In this document: positions 1 through 7,755 of the stretch, one piece after another
Numbering within the stretch: the stretch's first letter is position 1
How the letters are laid out: the number at the start of each line of letters is the position of its first letter
Assembly (NCBI GenBank): GCA_012800995.1
Contig: JAAZIH010000157.1
Coordinates: 1 to 25,390 of the forward strand
From: Chloroflexota bacterium
GTDB taxonomy: Bacteria > Chloroflexota > Anaerolineae > Anaerolineales > Anaerolineaceae
Length of the DNA: 25,390 nt
Direction: 5' to 3'
Translations under genes and position numbers: made by a program
The notes under the pieces: generated by a model
Databases searched by the model: none
Told to the model about the DNA's origin: nothing
The model's input: only the letters and a program-made list of their open reading frames with translations

Positions 1-1193
1 GAGAGATCATAGCCTTCAATGAGCATCTCATAGGTCTGATTCACCCAGGATTGAGATTTTTCAAAGGCGATTTTTTCCTGTAATGCCATAAGCTCGGCTT
101 TACGGTGCTCTTTGATATTGTCTGGTACCGGGTCAGCCAAAACTTCAGCAGGGGTGCCAATCTCTGGTGAATAGGTAAATACCCCCACATGGTCAAAACG
201 AATTTTCTCTAAGAATTCTTTTAGCTCTTCAAAACTTTTCTCAGTTTCGGTTGGATAACCTACAATAAAAGTTGTGCGAGTGACCAAATTTGGTATTCGT
301 TGACGCATACGCACGATTAAGTCATGTACCCAGGCAATGTCAGATGGACGATTCATGGAACGCAAAACTGCAGGATCAGCATGCTGTAAGGGCATGTCCA
401 GATAAGGTAAAAGTTGATTATCAGCAGCCATCAGGTCGATGAGTTCTTTGGTGACCATGCCAGGGTAGGTATAGAGCAAGCGCAGCCATTTGACATCCGG
501 AATTTGTGGCAGGAGTTCTTTTAACATTGTGGATAAGGCATTGGTTTCAGGACGGTCCAAACCAAAAGCTGTGACATCCTGAGCAATGAGATTGATTTCT
601 TTGACTCCCTGTGATTGGAGATACAAGGCATCGCGAATGATTTGATCGTTTTTACGGCTTACCAGCGTGCCTTTGATGTCAGGAATTGCGCAAAAAGCAC
701 AGTTGCGATGGCATCCATCCGCGATTTTAAGGTATGCGCTGGCGCCTTGAATGAGTGTGTTGTGATAATCATCAGGATTGACAAGCTTTGGAATGTTGGA
801 AAAATCACTGCTCAAATGGCGCGCGTAGTCAGTTTCAGAGAGACGACCAAGAATTTGACCTAAATCGTTAAGGTCTCTTGTCCCGATAATCGCATCAATG
901 TCAGGAAAATCGTGAAAGAGCTGCTCTTGATATCGTTGTGAGAGACAACCAGCAATAATCAATTTTTGTTCATTTGTTTTATTCTCAATCAAGTTTTGGA
1001 TGGCCTCGAAAGATTCTTGACGAGCATCATTGATGAACGCGCAGGTGTTGACGATTATCACGCCAGCTCTGCGTGGTTTAGTAACTTGTCGAAATCCTTT
1101 CTTGGCTAATAATTGTTGCAAAACGCTTGAATCGACCAGATTTTTTGCACAACCTAAGCTCTGAATATAGTAAGTTTTTCGGCGAATGCTCAT
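1..1193 (-). CDS. rimO: Ribosomal protein S12 methylthiotransferase RimO (3' end cut by window edge)
   Basis: Radical-SAM enzyme that adds a methylthio group to an aspartate of ribosomal protein S12. About 397 codons are visible and the frame is still open at base 1, so only the last few dozen residues, in the TRAM RNA-binding domain, are missing. The N-terminal UPF0004 domain starts with the RimO signature SLGCAKNLVDSS, which separates it from MiaB. The radical-SAM cluster motif C161-x3-C165-x2-C168 lies in DGCHRNCAFCAIPDIKG. The visible C-terminus (SWVNQTYEMLIEG) is the start of the TRAM domain. The start ATG shares one base with the TGA stop of the RodZ-like gene upstream (TGATG), which suggests translational coupling. 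The family assignment is firm from motifs; which other proteins it modifies cannot be seen. Confidence 0.93.
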   Translation of the reverse strand, partial: MSIRRKTYYIQSLGCAKNLVDSSVLQQLLAKKGFRQVTKPRRAGVIIVNTCAFINDARQESFEAIQNLIENKTNEQKLIIAGCLSQRYQEQLFHDFPDIDAIIGTRDLNDLGQILGRLSETDYARHLSSDFSNIPKLVNPDDYHNTLIQGASAYLKIADGCHRNCAFCAIPDIKGTLVSRKNDQIIRDALYLQSQGVKEINLIAQDVTAFGLDRPETNALSTMLKELLPQIPDVKWLRLLYTYPGMVTKELIDLMAADNQLLPYLDMPLQHADPAVLRSMNRPSDIAWVHDLIVRMRQRIPNLVTRTTFIVGYPTETEKSFEELKEFLEKIRFDHVGVFTYSPEIGTPAEVLADPVPDNIKEHRKAELMALQEKIAFEKSQSWVNQTYEMLIEGYDL

Positions 1194-2518
1194 CAGGGTA
1201 CTCCGGGAGTGGTTATCGTTGGAGTAGGTGTGATTTCTTGTGTGGGTGTTGGCTCAAAGACAGGCAACTCTTCCACACCGTTTATATTAAAATAGTAGCG
1301 AGCTGGCTTACCAAAAATTCCTTCGATTGGTTCAAGCGCAGCACCTTGGAATGCAATCTCCAAACATGGTATGCTGCTTGTTTCGAGCAAAAAACTATCT
1401 TCTGCTGAAAAACTTTTTACTTCACCTGCTGCTAATCGTCCCTCGTATGCCAGTTTATCATCCGCGTAAACCCTAATCCAAATATTCTGGCGGGCGTGTA
1501 AACTCAGTTTTAGACCTTCCTCTGGTGCCACTTGAATGAAAAATGCGGTCGCTGTTGGAATCTGTTCTTGTTGTTCGGATTCTGTATCAGGGGTCTCTTC
1601 AGCGATATGCTCGGTAGGCGTTGTGAGGATAAAGTCAATCAAACCAGGCAAGGTTTCGGTGATTTGTGGCTCTTCGTTTGAGCGTTGCCTCATATTTGAA
1701 ATGCCCCAAATAAGAAAGCTGAGGATACCCAGAATGAGAAGCGTTCCAAAAAGGAGGTCGAGGGTGAAGAACCTGCGAAGAGTTAATAAAAACGGTGATG
1801 CTGGCTTGGAGCTGCTTTTTTTCTTGCGCTGAATTGGTTGGAGCTCAGTTCGCCTTTTTTGAAGCGCTTCTGCAAATCGAATAAGAATTCCCTCGAGATC
1901 TAAATTCAAAAATCGAGCGTAGCTCTGTAAGTTTTTTCTAAAATCCAATGGTGATGAGAAAAATACAAGATCACCATTTTCCAAAGCACGGATGGTTTCT
2001 TTTTTCATGCGTGTTTGTCGCGTGATGATTTCCCAGGGGAGGTTGAGATAACGTCGTCTTGCAGCCAACTCACGCCCGAGCTGGGTAAGAATCCTTTGTG
2101 ATTCGCTGGGTTGCTCTTCGTTTACGGATGTTGAAAGCGATTGTTCTGTTTTTATTGTAGTTTTATCTGCATTATCCTGGAATGATGGCTCAATACTTAT
2201 TTGCTTTTCAGGGATGATCTCAGGTTCTTTTTTGATGAGCTTTTCATCTTCTAAATCGCTTTTTTTATTGTCATCAGCGCTTTTATCTTGTTTAGATAGC
2301 CGTGACACACCAAGCTTCTCACCCATCGACTCCAGGTATTTAGCATACAGGCTAAGGAAACCTTTTGTTTGCGCGTCAGAACTAAGCTCGGAGTACTCTT
2401 CATCTTCTAAATCCTGTAGAATGGTTAGTCGGATGCGGGTTTCCGACGCAACTTGTTCAAGCGGTATTTTCAGCTCCTCGCGTTGTCGCTTGAGCTCAGA
2501 ACCAGTTATTGTGGACAT
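1193..2518 (-). CDS. RodZ-like membrane protein with two helix-turn-helix domains
   Basis: A 441-residue protein with an N-terminal Xre/RodZ-type HTH (about 5-72), a charged linker rich in E, K, S and D (about 75-140), a second HTH of the same type (about 145-225), a basic stretch (RRKKKSSSK), one transmembrane helix (about 252-273), and a C-terminal beta-rich domain like DUF4115 (about 315-420). It ends in a Thr/Pro-rich tail. The order HTH, membrane helix, beta domain is that of RodZ, which links MreB to the elongation machinery in the inner membrane. Ordinary RodZ has one HTH; the duplicate is unusual. It lies between rplI and rimO on the same strand, separated from rplI by a terminator and overlapping rimO by one base. 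A role in cell shape is inferred from architecture only. Confidence 0.8.
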   Translation of the reverse strand: MSTITGSELKRQREELKIPLEQVASETRIRLTILQDLEDEEYSELSSDAQTKGFLSLYAKYLESMGEKLGVSRLSKQDKSADDNKKSDLEDEKLIKKEPEIIPEKQISIEPSFQDNADKTTIKTEQSLSTSVNEEQPSESQRILTQLGRELAARRRYLNLPWEIITRQTRMKKETIRALENGDLVFFSSPLDFRKNLQSYARFLNLDLEGILIRFAEALQKRRTELQPIQRKKKSSSKPASPFLLTLRRFFTLDLLFGTLLILGILSFLIWGISNMRQRSNEEPQITETLPGLIDFILTTPTEHIAEETPDTESEQQEQIPTATAFFIQVAPEEGLKLSLHARQNIWIRVYADDKLAYEGRLAAGEVKSFSAEDSFLLETSSIPCLEIAFQGAALEPIEGIFGKPARYYFNINGVEELPVFEPTPTQEITPTPTITTPGVP

Positions 2519-2529
2519 GTTCTTATTCT

Positions 2530-2570
2530 AACAAAAACGGACCCGGTCTGCTATCCGACTGGGTCCGTTT
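2530..2570 (-). terminator. Rho-independent terminator downstream of rplI
   Basis: The arms 2535-2548 and 2557-2570 pair over 14 bases with one G-U wobble around an 8-base loop. Read on the minus strand, the hairpin is followed by TTTTTGTT. It sits between the rplI stop and the start of the RodZ-like gene, so it should end or attenuate rplI transcription. No separate promoter for the RodZ-like gene is evident, so some read-through is likely. Confidence 0.85.
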
Positions 2571-2587
2571 CAGTGTCGAAAGAAATG

Positions 2588-3157
2588 TTACTCAGAAACT
2601 TCTTCGATTTCGTCAATTAATTCTTCAACAGTTTCAGTGACGTTGTCTAATTCATCTGTTTCTTCAGGTTCTGATTGTTCCTGCGAAACTGGTTGAGGCC
2701 GTTTGCCAAGTTCGCTTTCACGCACAATAAAAACGGTCACTTCAGGAATCAGGTCGAGGGTTAGGCTGATGGGAATGACATACTCACCCAGATTTCGGAT
2801 AGATTCGGTGACAACCTGATGGCGGTCAATTTCGATGCCTTTGAGTTCTTTAATCTTTTCAGCGATCATCAAGGGGCTAACTGAACCATAAAGCTTACCG
2901 GTTTCGCTGGCGCGCACGCCAAATTCAATTTCAAGTCCTTGCAGAATATCAGCAATACCTTGAAGTTCCTTGTTAAGGATAGCGCGGCGTTCGGTTGCTT
3001 TTTCAGCAATGCGTTCAGCCAATTTGATTGATTTTTCTGTGGCGGGAAGTGCCAGACCCTGAGGGATGAGGTAGTTGCGTCCGTAGCCGTTGGCAACTTT
3101 CTTGATGTCACCAGCGCGGCCTAATTTATATACGTCTTTCAATAATAGTACTTTCAT
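2588..3157 (-). CDS. rplI: 50S ribosomal protein L9 with acidic C-terminal extension
   Basis: L9 binds 23S rRNA at the base of the L1 stalk. The N-terminal domain is canonical (MKVLLLKDVYKLGRAGDIKK then NGYGRNYLIPQGLA), followed by the long connecting helix (about 40-80) and the C-terminal domain (about 82-148, with GKLYGSVSP). Bacterial L9 usually ends near residue 148-150. Here about 40 further residues follow, very rich in Glu and Asp (about 152-189). The start is supported by AAAGGG seven bases before the ATG on the minus strand. An extended -10 promoter lies about 70-100 bases upstream. The gene stands apart from rpsF, ssb and rpsR, its usual neighbours, within this window. Confidence 0.96.
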   Translation of the reverse strand: MKVLLLKDVYKLGRAGDIKKVANGYGRNYLIPQGLALPATEKSIKLAERIAEKATERRAILNKELQGIADILQGLEIEFGVRASETGKLYGSVSPLMIAEKIKELKGIEIDRHQVVTESIRNLGEYVIPISLTLDLIPEVTVFIVRESELGKRPQPVSQEQSEPEETDELDNVTETVEELIDEIEEVSE

Positions 3158-3226
3158 GTCAAGCCCTTTCTTAACTTGTTGTTTTTATTTTGCTCTAACT
3201 GAAGGGTACAACAGCCAAGCCGAAAC

Positions 3227-3257
3227 ATTTTACCACAAGACAAAGGAAAAATGTCAA
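3227..3257 (-). promoter_or_regulatory. Candidate sigma70-type promoter for rplI
   Basis: On the minus strand, a perfect TTGACA (3257-3252) is followed after 19 bases by TAAAAT (3232-3227). The TG one base before the hexamer makes an extended -10, which offsets the long spacer. The predicted transcript starts about 60-65 bases before the rplI ATG. Confidence 0.6.
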
Positions 3258-3274
3258 TCAATTTAAATCAAAAG

Positions 3275-3288
3275 TTGAAAGCTTTCAA
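3275..3288. promoter_or_regulatory. 14-base perfect palindrome upstream of the rplI promoter
   Basis: TTGAAAGCTTTCAA reads identically on both strands and lies about 18 bases upstream of the rplI -35. Another TTGAAA half-site follows on the minus strand (complement of TTTCAA at about 3293-3298). Size and place fit a dimeric regulator site, but chance occurrence in AT-rich DNA cannot be excluded. Confidence 0.25.
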
Positions 3289-3531
3289 TGCATTTCAATT
3301 AGAAAGATATTGAGACAAACTCTAACTACATAGTGGCTTACCTGTTAACACGTAGATGTAAGAACACACATTTTAGACGAAGAAGAAACTCCTGATGCGG
3401 TGCTTTTACGATTGAATGATGCAAGCTTCGTTTAGGAAAAAATGATAGCCACAGCCTCTTTTTATTGTTGAAAAGACATTTTCATTTTGAATCCGCTAAT
3501 GTATAGAATATCTCCGAAAACAGATGCTTTT

Positions 3532-3540
3532 TGATATACT
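3532..3540 (+). promoter_or_regulatory. Extended -10 promoter element for the mutase operon
   Basis: TGATATACT matches the extended -10 form TGnTATAAT with one mismatch. The expected start site near 3547 gives a leader of about 26 bases that contains the AAGGA ribosome-binding site. No good -35 is visible, as is common for extended -10 promoters. It argues against translation starting at the TTG at 3531, which would lie inside the promoter. Confidence 0.5.
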
Positions 3541-3572
3541 TAGACCATCAGCAGATAAAACTAAGGATGAAC

Positions 3573-5228
3573 ATGGAAGATAAGAAACTATACAATGAAT
3601 GGCAAGAAAAAATTTATAATCCAGGAATAGCCCGTTTCCCTGAAAGAAAAGTAAAATTTAAAACGACTTCAAATATCGATTTACCTCCCGTTATCCATCC
3701 TGAAGATATTGTTTTAGACCGAGAAGCTGAGTTGGGCTATCCGGGACAATATCCCTTTACCCGAGGCGTGCAGCCCACTATGTACCGTGGGCGCTTGTGG
3801 ACGATGCGACAGTATGCTGGTTTTTCCAGCGCGAAAGAATCTAACGAGAGGTACCGCTTCTTATTAAACCAGGGACAAACGGGTCTTTCTGTGGCGTTTG
3901 ATTTGCCGACCCAGATTGGTTATGATGCCGATGACAAAATTGCGATGGGCGAAGTGGGTAAGGTCGGGGTTTCCATTTCATCGATTGAAGACATGGAAAT
4001 CCTGTTTAAAGACATTCCATTGGATAAAGTTTCTACAAGTATGACGATTAATGCGCCTGCCGCGGTGCTTTTGGCGATGTATATTGCTGTGGCAAAGCGC
4101 CAAGGTGTTTCACCTGAACAACTGCGTGGCACGATACAGAACGATATTCTCAAAGAATATATCGCGCGTGGCACGTATATCTTCCCACCTACACCCAGTA
4201 TGAGGCTGATTACCGACATTTTCCAATATTGCAAGGAGTTTGTGCCCAATTGGAATACGATCAGTATTTCAGGCTATCACATTCGCGAAGCTGGCTCAAC
4301 TGCTGCCCAAGAAGTTGCCTTTACATTAGCTAACGGCATTGCTTATATCGAAGCCGCGGTGAAAGCAGGCATGGATGTGGATGAATTCGCCAGTCAATTA
4401 TCTTTCTTCTTCAACGCGCATAACAATTTCCTGGAAGAAATAGCTAAATTCCGCGCCGCTCGTCGCTTGTACGCCCGTATTATGAAAGAACGTTTTGGCG
4501 CTAAAAAGGCAAGCTCTCAAAAATTACGTTTCCATACGCAAACTGCTGGTTCAACGCTTACCGCGCAACAACCTGAAAACAACGTTGTGCGCGTTACCTT
4601 GCAAGCCTTAGCCGCGGTATTGGGTGGTACACAATCCTTGCATACCAACAGTATGGATGAAGCACTTTGGCTGCCCACACAGAAAGCCGTACAGGTTGCC
4701 TTGCGCACGCAACAAATTATTGCTCATGAAAGTGGTGTGGCAGATACGATCGACCCCATGGCGGGTTCCTATGTTATTGAATTTCTTACCGATGAAATCG
4801 AAAAACAAGCCACTGAGTATATCCGCAAGATTGATGAAATCGGTGGTGCGATGAAGGCGATTGAACAGGGTTATTTGCAAAACGAAATTATGGACGCGGC
4901 CTTTGAAGCCCAGCGCAGCCTTGAAGACGGACAGGATATCGTGGTGGGTGTCAACCGTTTCCAAGTTGAAGAAACCATCACCCTTGAATCTCTCAAGATC
5001 GATCAAAGTATAGAGCTTGAACAACGTGAACGATTGGCTCAATTACGTGCCAAGCGTGATAATGAAAAAGCTGTGCAGCTCTTAGACCAACTGGAAATGG
5101 CAGCAAAAGGTGAAGAAAATATGATGCCTATCATCATTGAGTGTGTTGAAGGATATTTGACCTTAGGTGAGATTTGTGGGCGTCTGCGTGAAGTTTGGGG
5201 CGAATATCGTGCTCCGAGCTTTTTATAA
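3573..5228 (+). CDS. Methylmalonyl-CoA mutase, large (catalytic, CoA-binding) subunit
   Basis: Adenosylcobalamin enzyme interconverting methylmalonyl-CoA and succinyl-CoA. The 551-residue product is the TIM-barrel subunit without the C-terminal B12-binding domain, as in two-gene mutases. Visible motifs are [56 protein letters not shown] and [17 protein letters not shown]. By comparison with the Propionibacterium enzyme, Y71, R199 and H236 match Tyr89, Arg207 and His244; keeping Tyr and Arg favours methylmalonyl-CoA over isobutyryl-CoA or hydroxyisobutyryl-CoA. I chose ATG 3573 because AAGGA stands five bases upstream and an upstream TTG frame overlaps the promoter. The epimerase gene follows after 27 bases. 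The cobalamin subunit is not in this window. Alternative: another acyl-CoA mutase, less likely given the epimerase. Confidence 0.92.
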   Translation: MEDKKLYNEWQEKIYNPGIARFPERKVKFKTTSNIDLPPVIHPEDIVLDREAELGYPGQYPFTRGVQPTMYRGRLWTMRQYAGFSSAKESNERYRFLLNQGQTGLSVAFDLPTQIGYDADDKIAMGEVGKVGVSISSIEDMEILFKDIPLDKVSTSMTINAPAAVLLAMYIAVAKRQGVSPEQLRGTIQNDILKEYIARGTYIFPPTPSMRLITDIFQYCKEFVPNWNTISISGYHIREAGSTAAQEVAFTLANGIAYIEAAVKAGMDVDEFASQLSFFFNAHNNFLEEIAKFRAARRLYARIMKERFGAKKASSQKLRFHTQTAGSTLTAQQPENNVVRVTLQALAAVLGGTQSLHTNSMDEALWLPTQKAVQVALRTQQIIAHESGVADTIDPMAGSYVIEFLTDEIEKQATEYIRKIDEIGGAMKAIEQGYLQNEIMDAAFEAQRSLEDGQDIVVGVNRFQVEETITLESLKIDQSIELEQRERLAQLRAKRDNEKAVQLLDQLEMAAKGEENMMPIIIECVEGYLTLGEICGRLREVWGEYRAPSFL

Positions 5229-5255
5229 AAACAATAAAGCTAAGAAGGAGAAACT

Positions 5256-5666
5256 ATGACAATTAAAAAACTGAACCATGTTGCTATAGCAGTAAAAGAC
5301 ATCGAATCTGCCTTAGACTTCTGGGAAAACAAATTAGGTTTAAAACTGGACTACATTGAAGAGGTTCCTTCTGAGGCTTCGCGTGTTGCTTTCATTCCTG
5401 TTGGTGACAGTTTAATTGAATTGGTGCAACCTACCCGTAATGATACTGGGATGGCAGCTTTCCTTGAAAAACGAGGTGAGGGCATTCATCATCTTTGTGT
5501 GGAAGTTGAAAACATCGATGAGACCTTCAATATGCTTAAAGAAAAGGGCGTGCGTCTGATTAATACTGAGCCTCAGGTGCTACCTGGTCGAAAAATGGCT
5601 TTCATTCATCCAAAAGCAGCGAATGGTGTGCTTGTGGAACTATATGAGCTGACCAACAGCGAATAA
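5256..5666 (+). CDS. mce: Methylmalonyl-CoA epimerase
   Basis: A 136-residue member of the vicinal oxygen chelate superfamily that interconverts the (S) and (R) epimers of methylmalonyl-CoA, feeding or draining the mutase encoded just upstream. Two beta-alpha-beta-beta-beta modules are visible. Likely metal ligands are H8 (KLNHVAIAV), E55 (LIELVQP), one of H78/H79 (EGIHHLCVEV) and E128 (LVELYE), the usual VOC spacing. The length matches the family. AGAAGGAG six bases before the ATG is a strong ribosome-binding site. Together with the mutase it forms a two-gene operon of the propionate/methylmalonyl pathway, closed by the terminator at 5677-5705. Confidence 0.92.
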   Translation: MTIKKLNHVAIAVKDIESALDFWENKLGLKLDYIEEVPSEASRVAFIPVGDSLIELVQPTRNDTGMAAFLEKRGEGIHHLCVEVENIDETFNMLKEKGVRLINTEPQVLPGRKMAFIHPKAANGVLVELYELTNSE

Positions 5667-5676
5667 AATCGTGTTT

Positions 5677-5705
5677 AAAGCCAGGTTATTGCAACCTGGT
5701 TTTTT
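5677..5705 (+). terminator. Rho-independent terminator after mce
   Basis: CCAGGTT (5681-5687) pairs with AACCTGG (5693-5699) around a five-base loop. A-U and G-U pairs extend the stem at the base, and six T follow at 5700-5705. It separates the mutase/epimerase operon from the amidohydrolase gene. Confidence 0.88.
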
Positions 5706-5717
5706 CTTAAATAAAAT
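5689..5717 (+). promoter_or_regulatory. Candidate promoter for the ssnA-like gene, overlapping the terminator
   Basis: TTGCAA (5689-5694) and TAAAAT (5712-5717) are separated by 17 bases. The -35 lies in the terminator hairpin. The predicted start near 5724 gives a leader of about 25 bases with AAAGGA before ATG 5749. AT-rich sequence makes a chance match possible. Confidence 0.4.
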
Positions 5718-5748
5718 ATAAGATGAATTACTTAGAGAAAGGACTATT

Positions 5749-7089
5749 ATGTTAATCATTAACGGACCCATCGTAACCTGGGGTAGTCCAAACGAAATTT
5801 TAGAAGGGCATGCCTTGTTGATACAGGATGGCAAAATTGCTGCTATCGGTTTGGAAAACGAACTCAAGGCACAATACCCCGATAGAATGACGTTGGATGC
5901 CCAGGGGCAAGTCATTATGCCTGGCAACATCTGCGCACACACGCATTTTTATGGCGCTTTTTCGCGAGGTATGGCTATTCCAGGCGAACCTGCTACAAAT
6001 TTCGCCGAAATCCTCGAAAAGCTTTGGTGGAAATTAGACAAGGCATTGGATGAGGAAGGTGTCTATTATTCCGCATTAACGCTTTTGATAGACGCTATTA
6101 AATATGGCACAACCACTGTGTTTGATCATCACGCCTCACCCAATTTTATTGATGGCTCATTGGATGTGGTTTATGATGCTTTATTGGCTTCTGGTTTGCG
6201 TGGATCGTTGTGCTATGAAGTTACCGATAGGGATGGAGAAGAACGCACTCTCGCAGGTATTCGTGAGAATGCCCGCTTTATTCGACGTGTAGCTTCTGGC
6301 GAGTTAGATCCCATGGTGCGAGCACATTTTGGATTGCATGCCAGTTTAACGGTATCCGACGAAACCCTGGATAAATGCCTGGCAGAAAATGCGGGTATAG
6401 CAGGATTCCACAGCCACGCGGCTGAAGGTATTGTTGACCAGGTAGATTCGCTTGAAAAGTATGATATGCGGGTCATTGAACGCTTTTACAAAAAAGGCAT
6501 TTTAGGGCCTAAAACAATAATGGCGCATGGTATTCATCTTGATGAAAACGAAATTGACCTCTTAGCCAAGACACAAACCTGGATGACGCACCAACCCCGT
6601 TCCAATATGAATAATGCTGTTGGCGTGGCACCGGTTGAAGAAATGATGCGCAAAGGCGTTAAGGTCGGTATGGGTAATGATGGTTTTTCAAATGCCATGT
6701 GGTCAGAATGGTTCGCGGCATATACACTCCATAAAGCCAATCAGCGTGATCCACGCGCGATGAATGGTTATGACGTTATTAAAATGGCGGTTGAGAATAA
6801 TTCAGAATTAGTCACAGAAACTTTTGATGGTTTGCGCGTAGGTAAGATAGAAGAAGGCGCCGCAGCTGATATCATTTTCGTTGATTACGCGCCAATTACC
6901 TCAATGCATGCTGGAAACCTGCCATGGCATATCCTGTTCGGTTTCAGGGATGGAATGGTGACGATGACGATGGCGAACGGTCGGGTTTTAATGAAAGACC
7001 GACGATTGGTATTCCTTGACGAACATGAGGTTGCTGCAAAATCCCGCGAGGCAGCTCAACGTGCATGGCAAAAAGTACAGGAAATGTGA
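5749..7089 (+). CDS. ssnA: SsnA-like amidohydrolase
   Basis: A 446-residue metal-dependent amidohydrolase or deaminase of the SsnA / TrzN-AtzA group. A beta-sandwich segment at both ends encloses a TIM barrel. Likely metal ligands are H64 and H66 (CAHTHFYGAFSRG), H223 (HSHAAEG), H260 (AHG) and D311 (GNDG). The stretches LWWKLDKALDEE and FDHHASP, and the overall length, match E. coli SsnA as I remember it. That protein is encoded beside YgfK, YgfM and XdhD in a purine-related, selenium-linked gene cluster. The substrate is unknown even in E. coli; an amino-substituted N-heterocycle is a reasonable guess. AAAGGA precedes the ATG. The F420 reductase gene starts six bases after the stop. Here ssnA is split from the ygfM- and xdhD-like genes by the F420 block. 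Confidence 0.82.
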   Translation: MLIINGPIVTWGSPNEILEGHALLIQDGKIAAIGLENELKAQYPDRMTLDAQGQVIMPGNICAHTHFYGAFSRGMAIPGEPATNFAEILEKLWWKLDKALDEEGVYYSALTLLIDAIKYGTTTVFDHHASPNFIDGSLDVVYDALLASGLRGSLCYEVTDRDGEERTLAGIRENARFIRRVASGELDPMVRAHFGLHASLTVSDETLDKCLAENAGIAGFHSHAAEGIVDQVDSLEKYDMRVIERFYKKGILGPKTIMAHGIHLDENEIDLLAKTQTWMTHQPRSNMNNAVGVAPVEEMMRKGVKVGMGNDGFSNAMWSEWFAAYTLHKANQRDPRAMNGYDVIKMAVENNSELVTETFDGLRVGKIEEGAAADIIFVDYAPITSMHAGNLPWHILFGFRDGMVTMTMANGRVLMKDRRLVFLDEHEVAAKSREAAQRAWQKVQEM

Positions 7090-7095
7090 GGAAAA

Positions 7096-7755
7096 ATGAC
7101 ATATAAGATTGCCATTATTGGTGGTACTGGACGACAAGGGCGTGGTCTGGCATATCGCTGGGCACAGGTGGGGCATGAGATATTAATTGGATCCCGAAAA
7201 GTAGAAAGCGCGCTTGCCGCTGTAGAAGAGTTGCGTGAACGCTTGAATGGTGAAGGCAAATTGTCAGGCATGACAAATGCGGAGGCAGTTGAAGCCGGCG
7301 ATATTGCAGTGCTTACTGTGCCGTTTGAACATATGCGGTCAACGCTGGAAGAGCTAAAAGACCTTCTGCAAGGTAAGCTCTTGATTAATGTTTGCGTGCC
7401 ATTGGTTCCACCAAAGGTAACCCGTGTTCAGATGCCTCCAGAAGGAAGTGGCGCATTAATGGCACAGACTATTTTGGGTGATAACGCCAGGGTTGTGGAT
7501 GCTTTCCAGAATGTGTCATTTGAGCATTTGTTATCAGGCGAAGCAATTGATACCGATGTTTTAGTCGCTGGTTATGACAAAGCCGCTCGCGAATTGGTTA
7601 TAAAATTGTCTGAAGATATTGGTATCAAAGCCTGGGACGCTGGCGTTATTCAAAATACGATGGTGGTAGAAGGTTTGACTTCGATTTTGATTGGGCTAAA
7701 CATTCAACACAAAGTACCTTCTTCCGGCATTCGAATTACAGGTATTAATGAATAA
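7096..7755 (+). CDS. npdG: NADPH-dependent F420 reductase
   Basis: A 219-residue Rossmann protein that passes hydride between NADP(H) and coenzyme F420. The dinucleotide loop is IIGGTGRQGRGLAYRW (GGTGRQG at 9-15), and GSRK at 32-35 is placed to contact the NADP 2'-phosphate. Further Fno/NpdG features are VLTVPFEHM, VDAFQNVSFEHL, and a C-terminus ending in SSGIRITGI. The length matches the family. It begins six bases after ssnA and overlaps cofE by eight bases, so it is the first member of an F420 gene block. It would either supply F420H2 to the oxidoreductase encoded at 10122-11126 or collect electrons from it into NADPH. Confidence 0.9.
   Translation: MTYKIAIIGGTGRQGRGLAYRWAQVGHEILIGSRKVESALAAVEELRERLNGEGKLSGMTNAEAVEAGDIAVLTVPFEHMRSTLEELKDLLQGKLLINVCVPLVPPKVTRVQMPPEGSGALMAQTILGDNARVVDAFQNVSFEHLLSGEAIDTDVLVAGYDKAARELVIKLSEDIGIKAWDAGVIQNTMVVEGLTSILIGLNIQHKVPSSGIRITGINE

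Larger units (their letters stand above)
3158..3572. other. Divergent intergenic region between rplI and the mutase gene
   Basis: About 415 bases without a convincing gene. It holds the rplI leader and promoter (minus strand), a 14-base perfect palindrome at 3275-3288, and an extended -10 element for the mutase gene at 3532-3540. In the middle (3349-3435) a frame without an ATG start reads as a plausible protein tail ending in TAG. It may be a gene remnant, but I do not recognise it. Confidence 0.6.

Noticed and set aside
4608..5042. Minus-strand frame of 144 codons inside the mutase gene
   Set aside because: It lies opposite one of the most conserved protein-coding stretches in the window and resembles no known protein.
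3573..5228. Isobutyryl-CoA or 2-hydroxyisobutyryl-CoA mutase instead of methylmalonyl-CoA mutase
   Set aside because: The positions matching Tyr89 and Arg207 of the methylmalonyl enzyme are kept, and a methylmalonyl-CoA epimerase follows.
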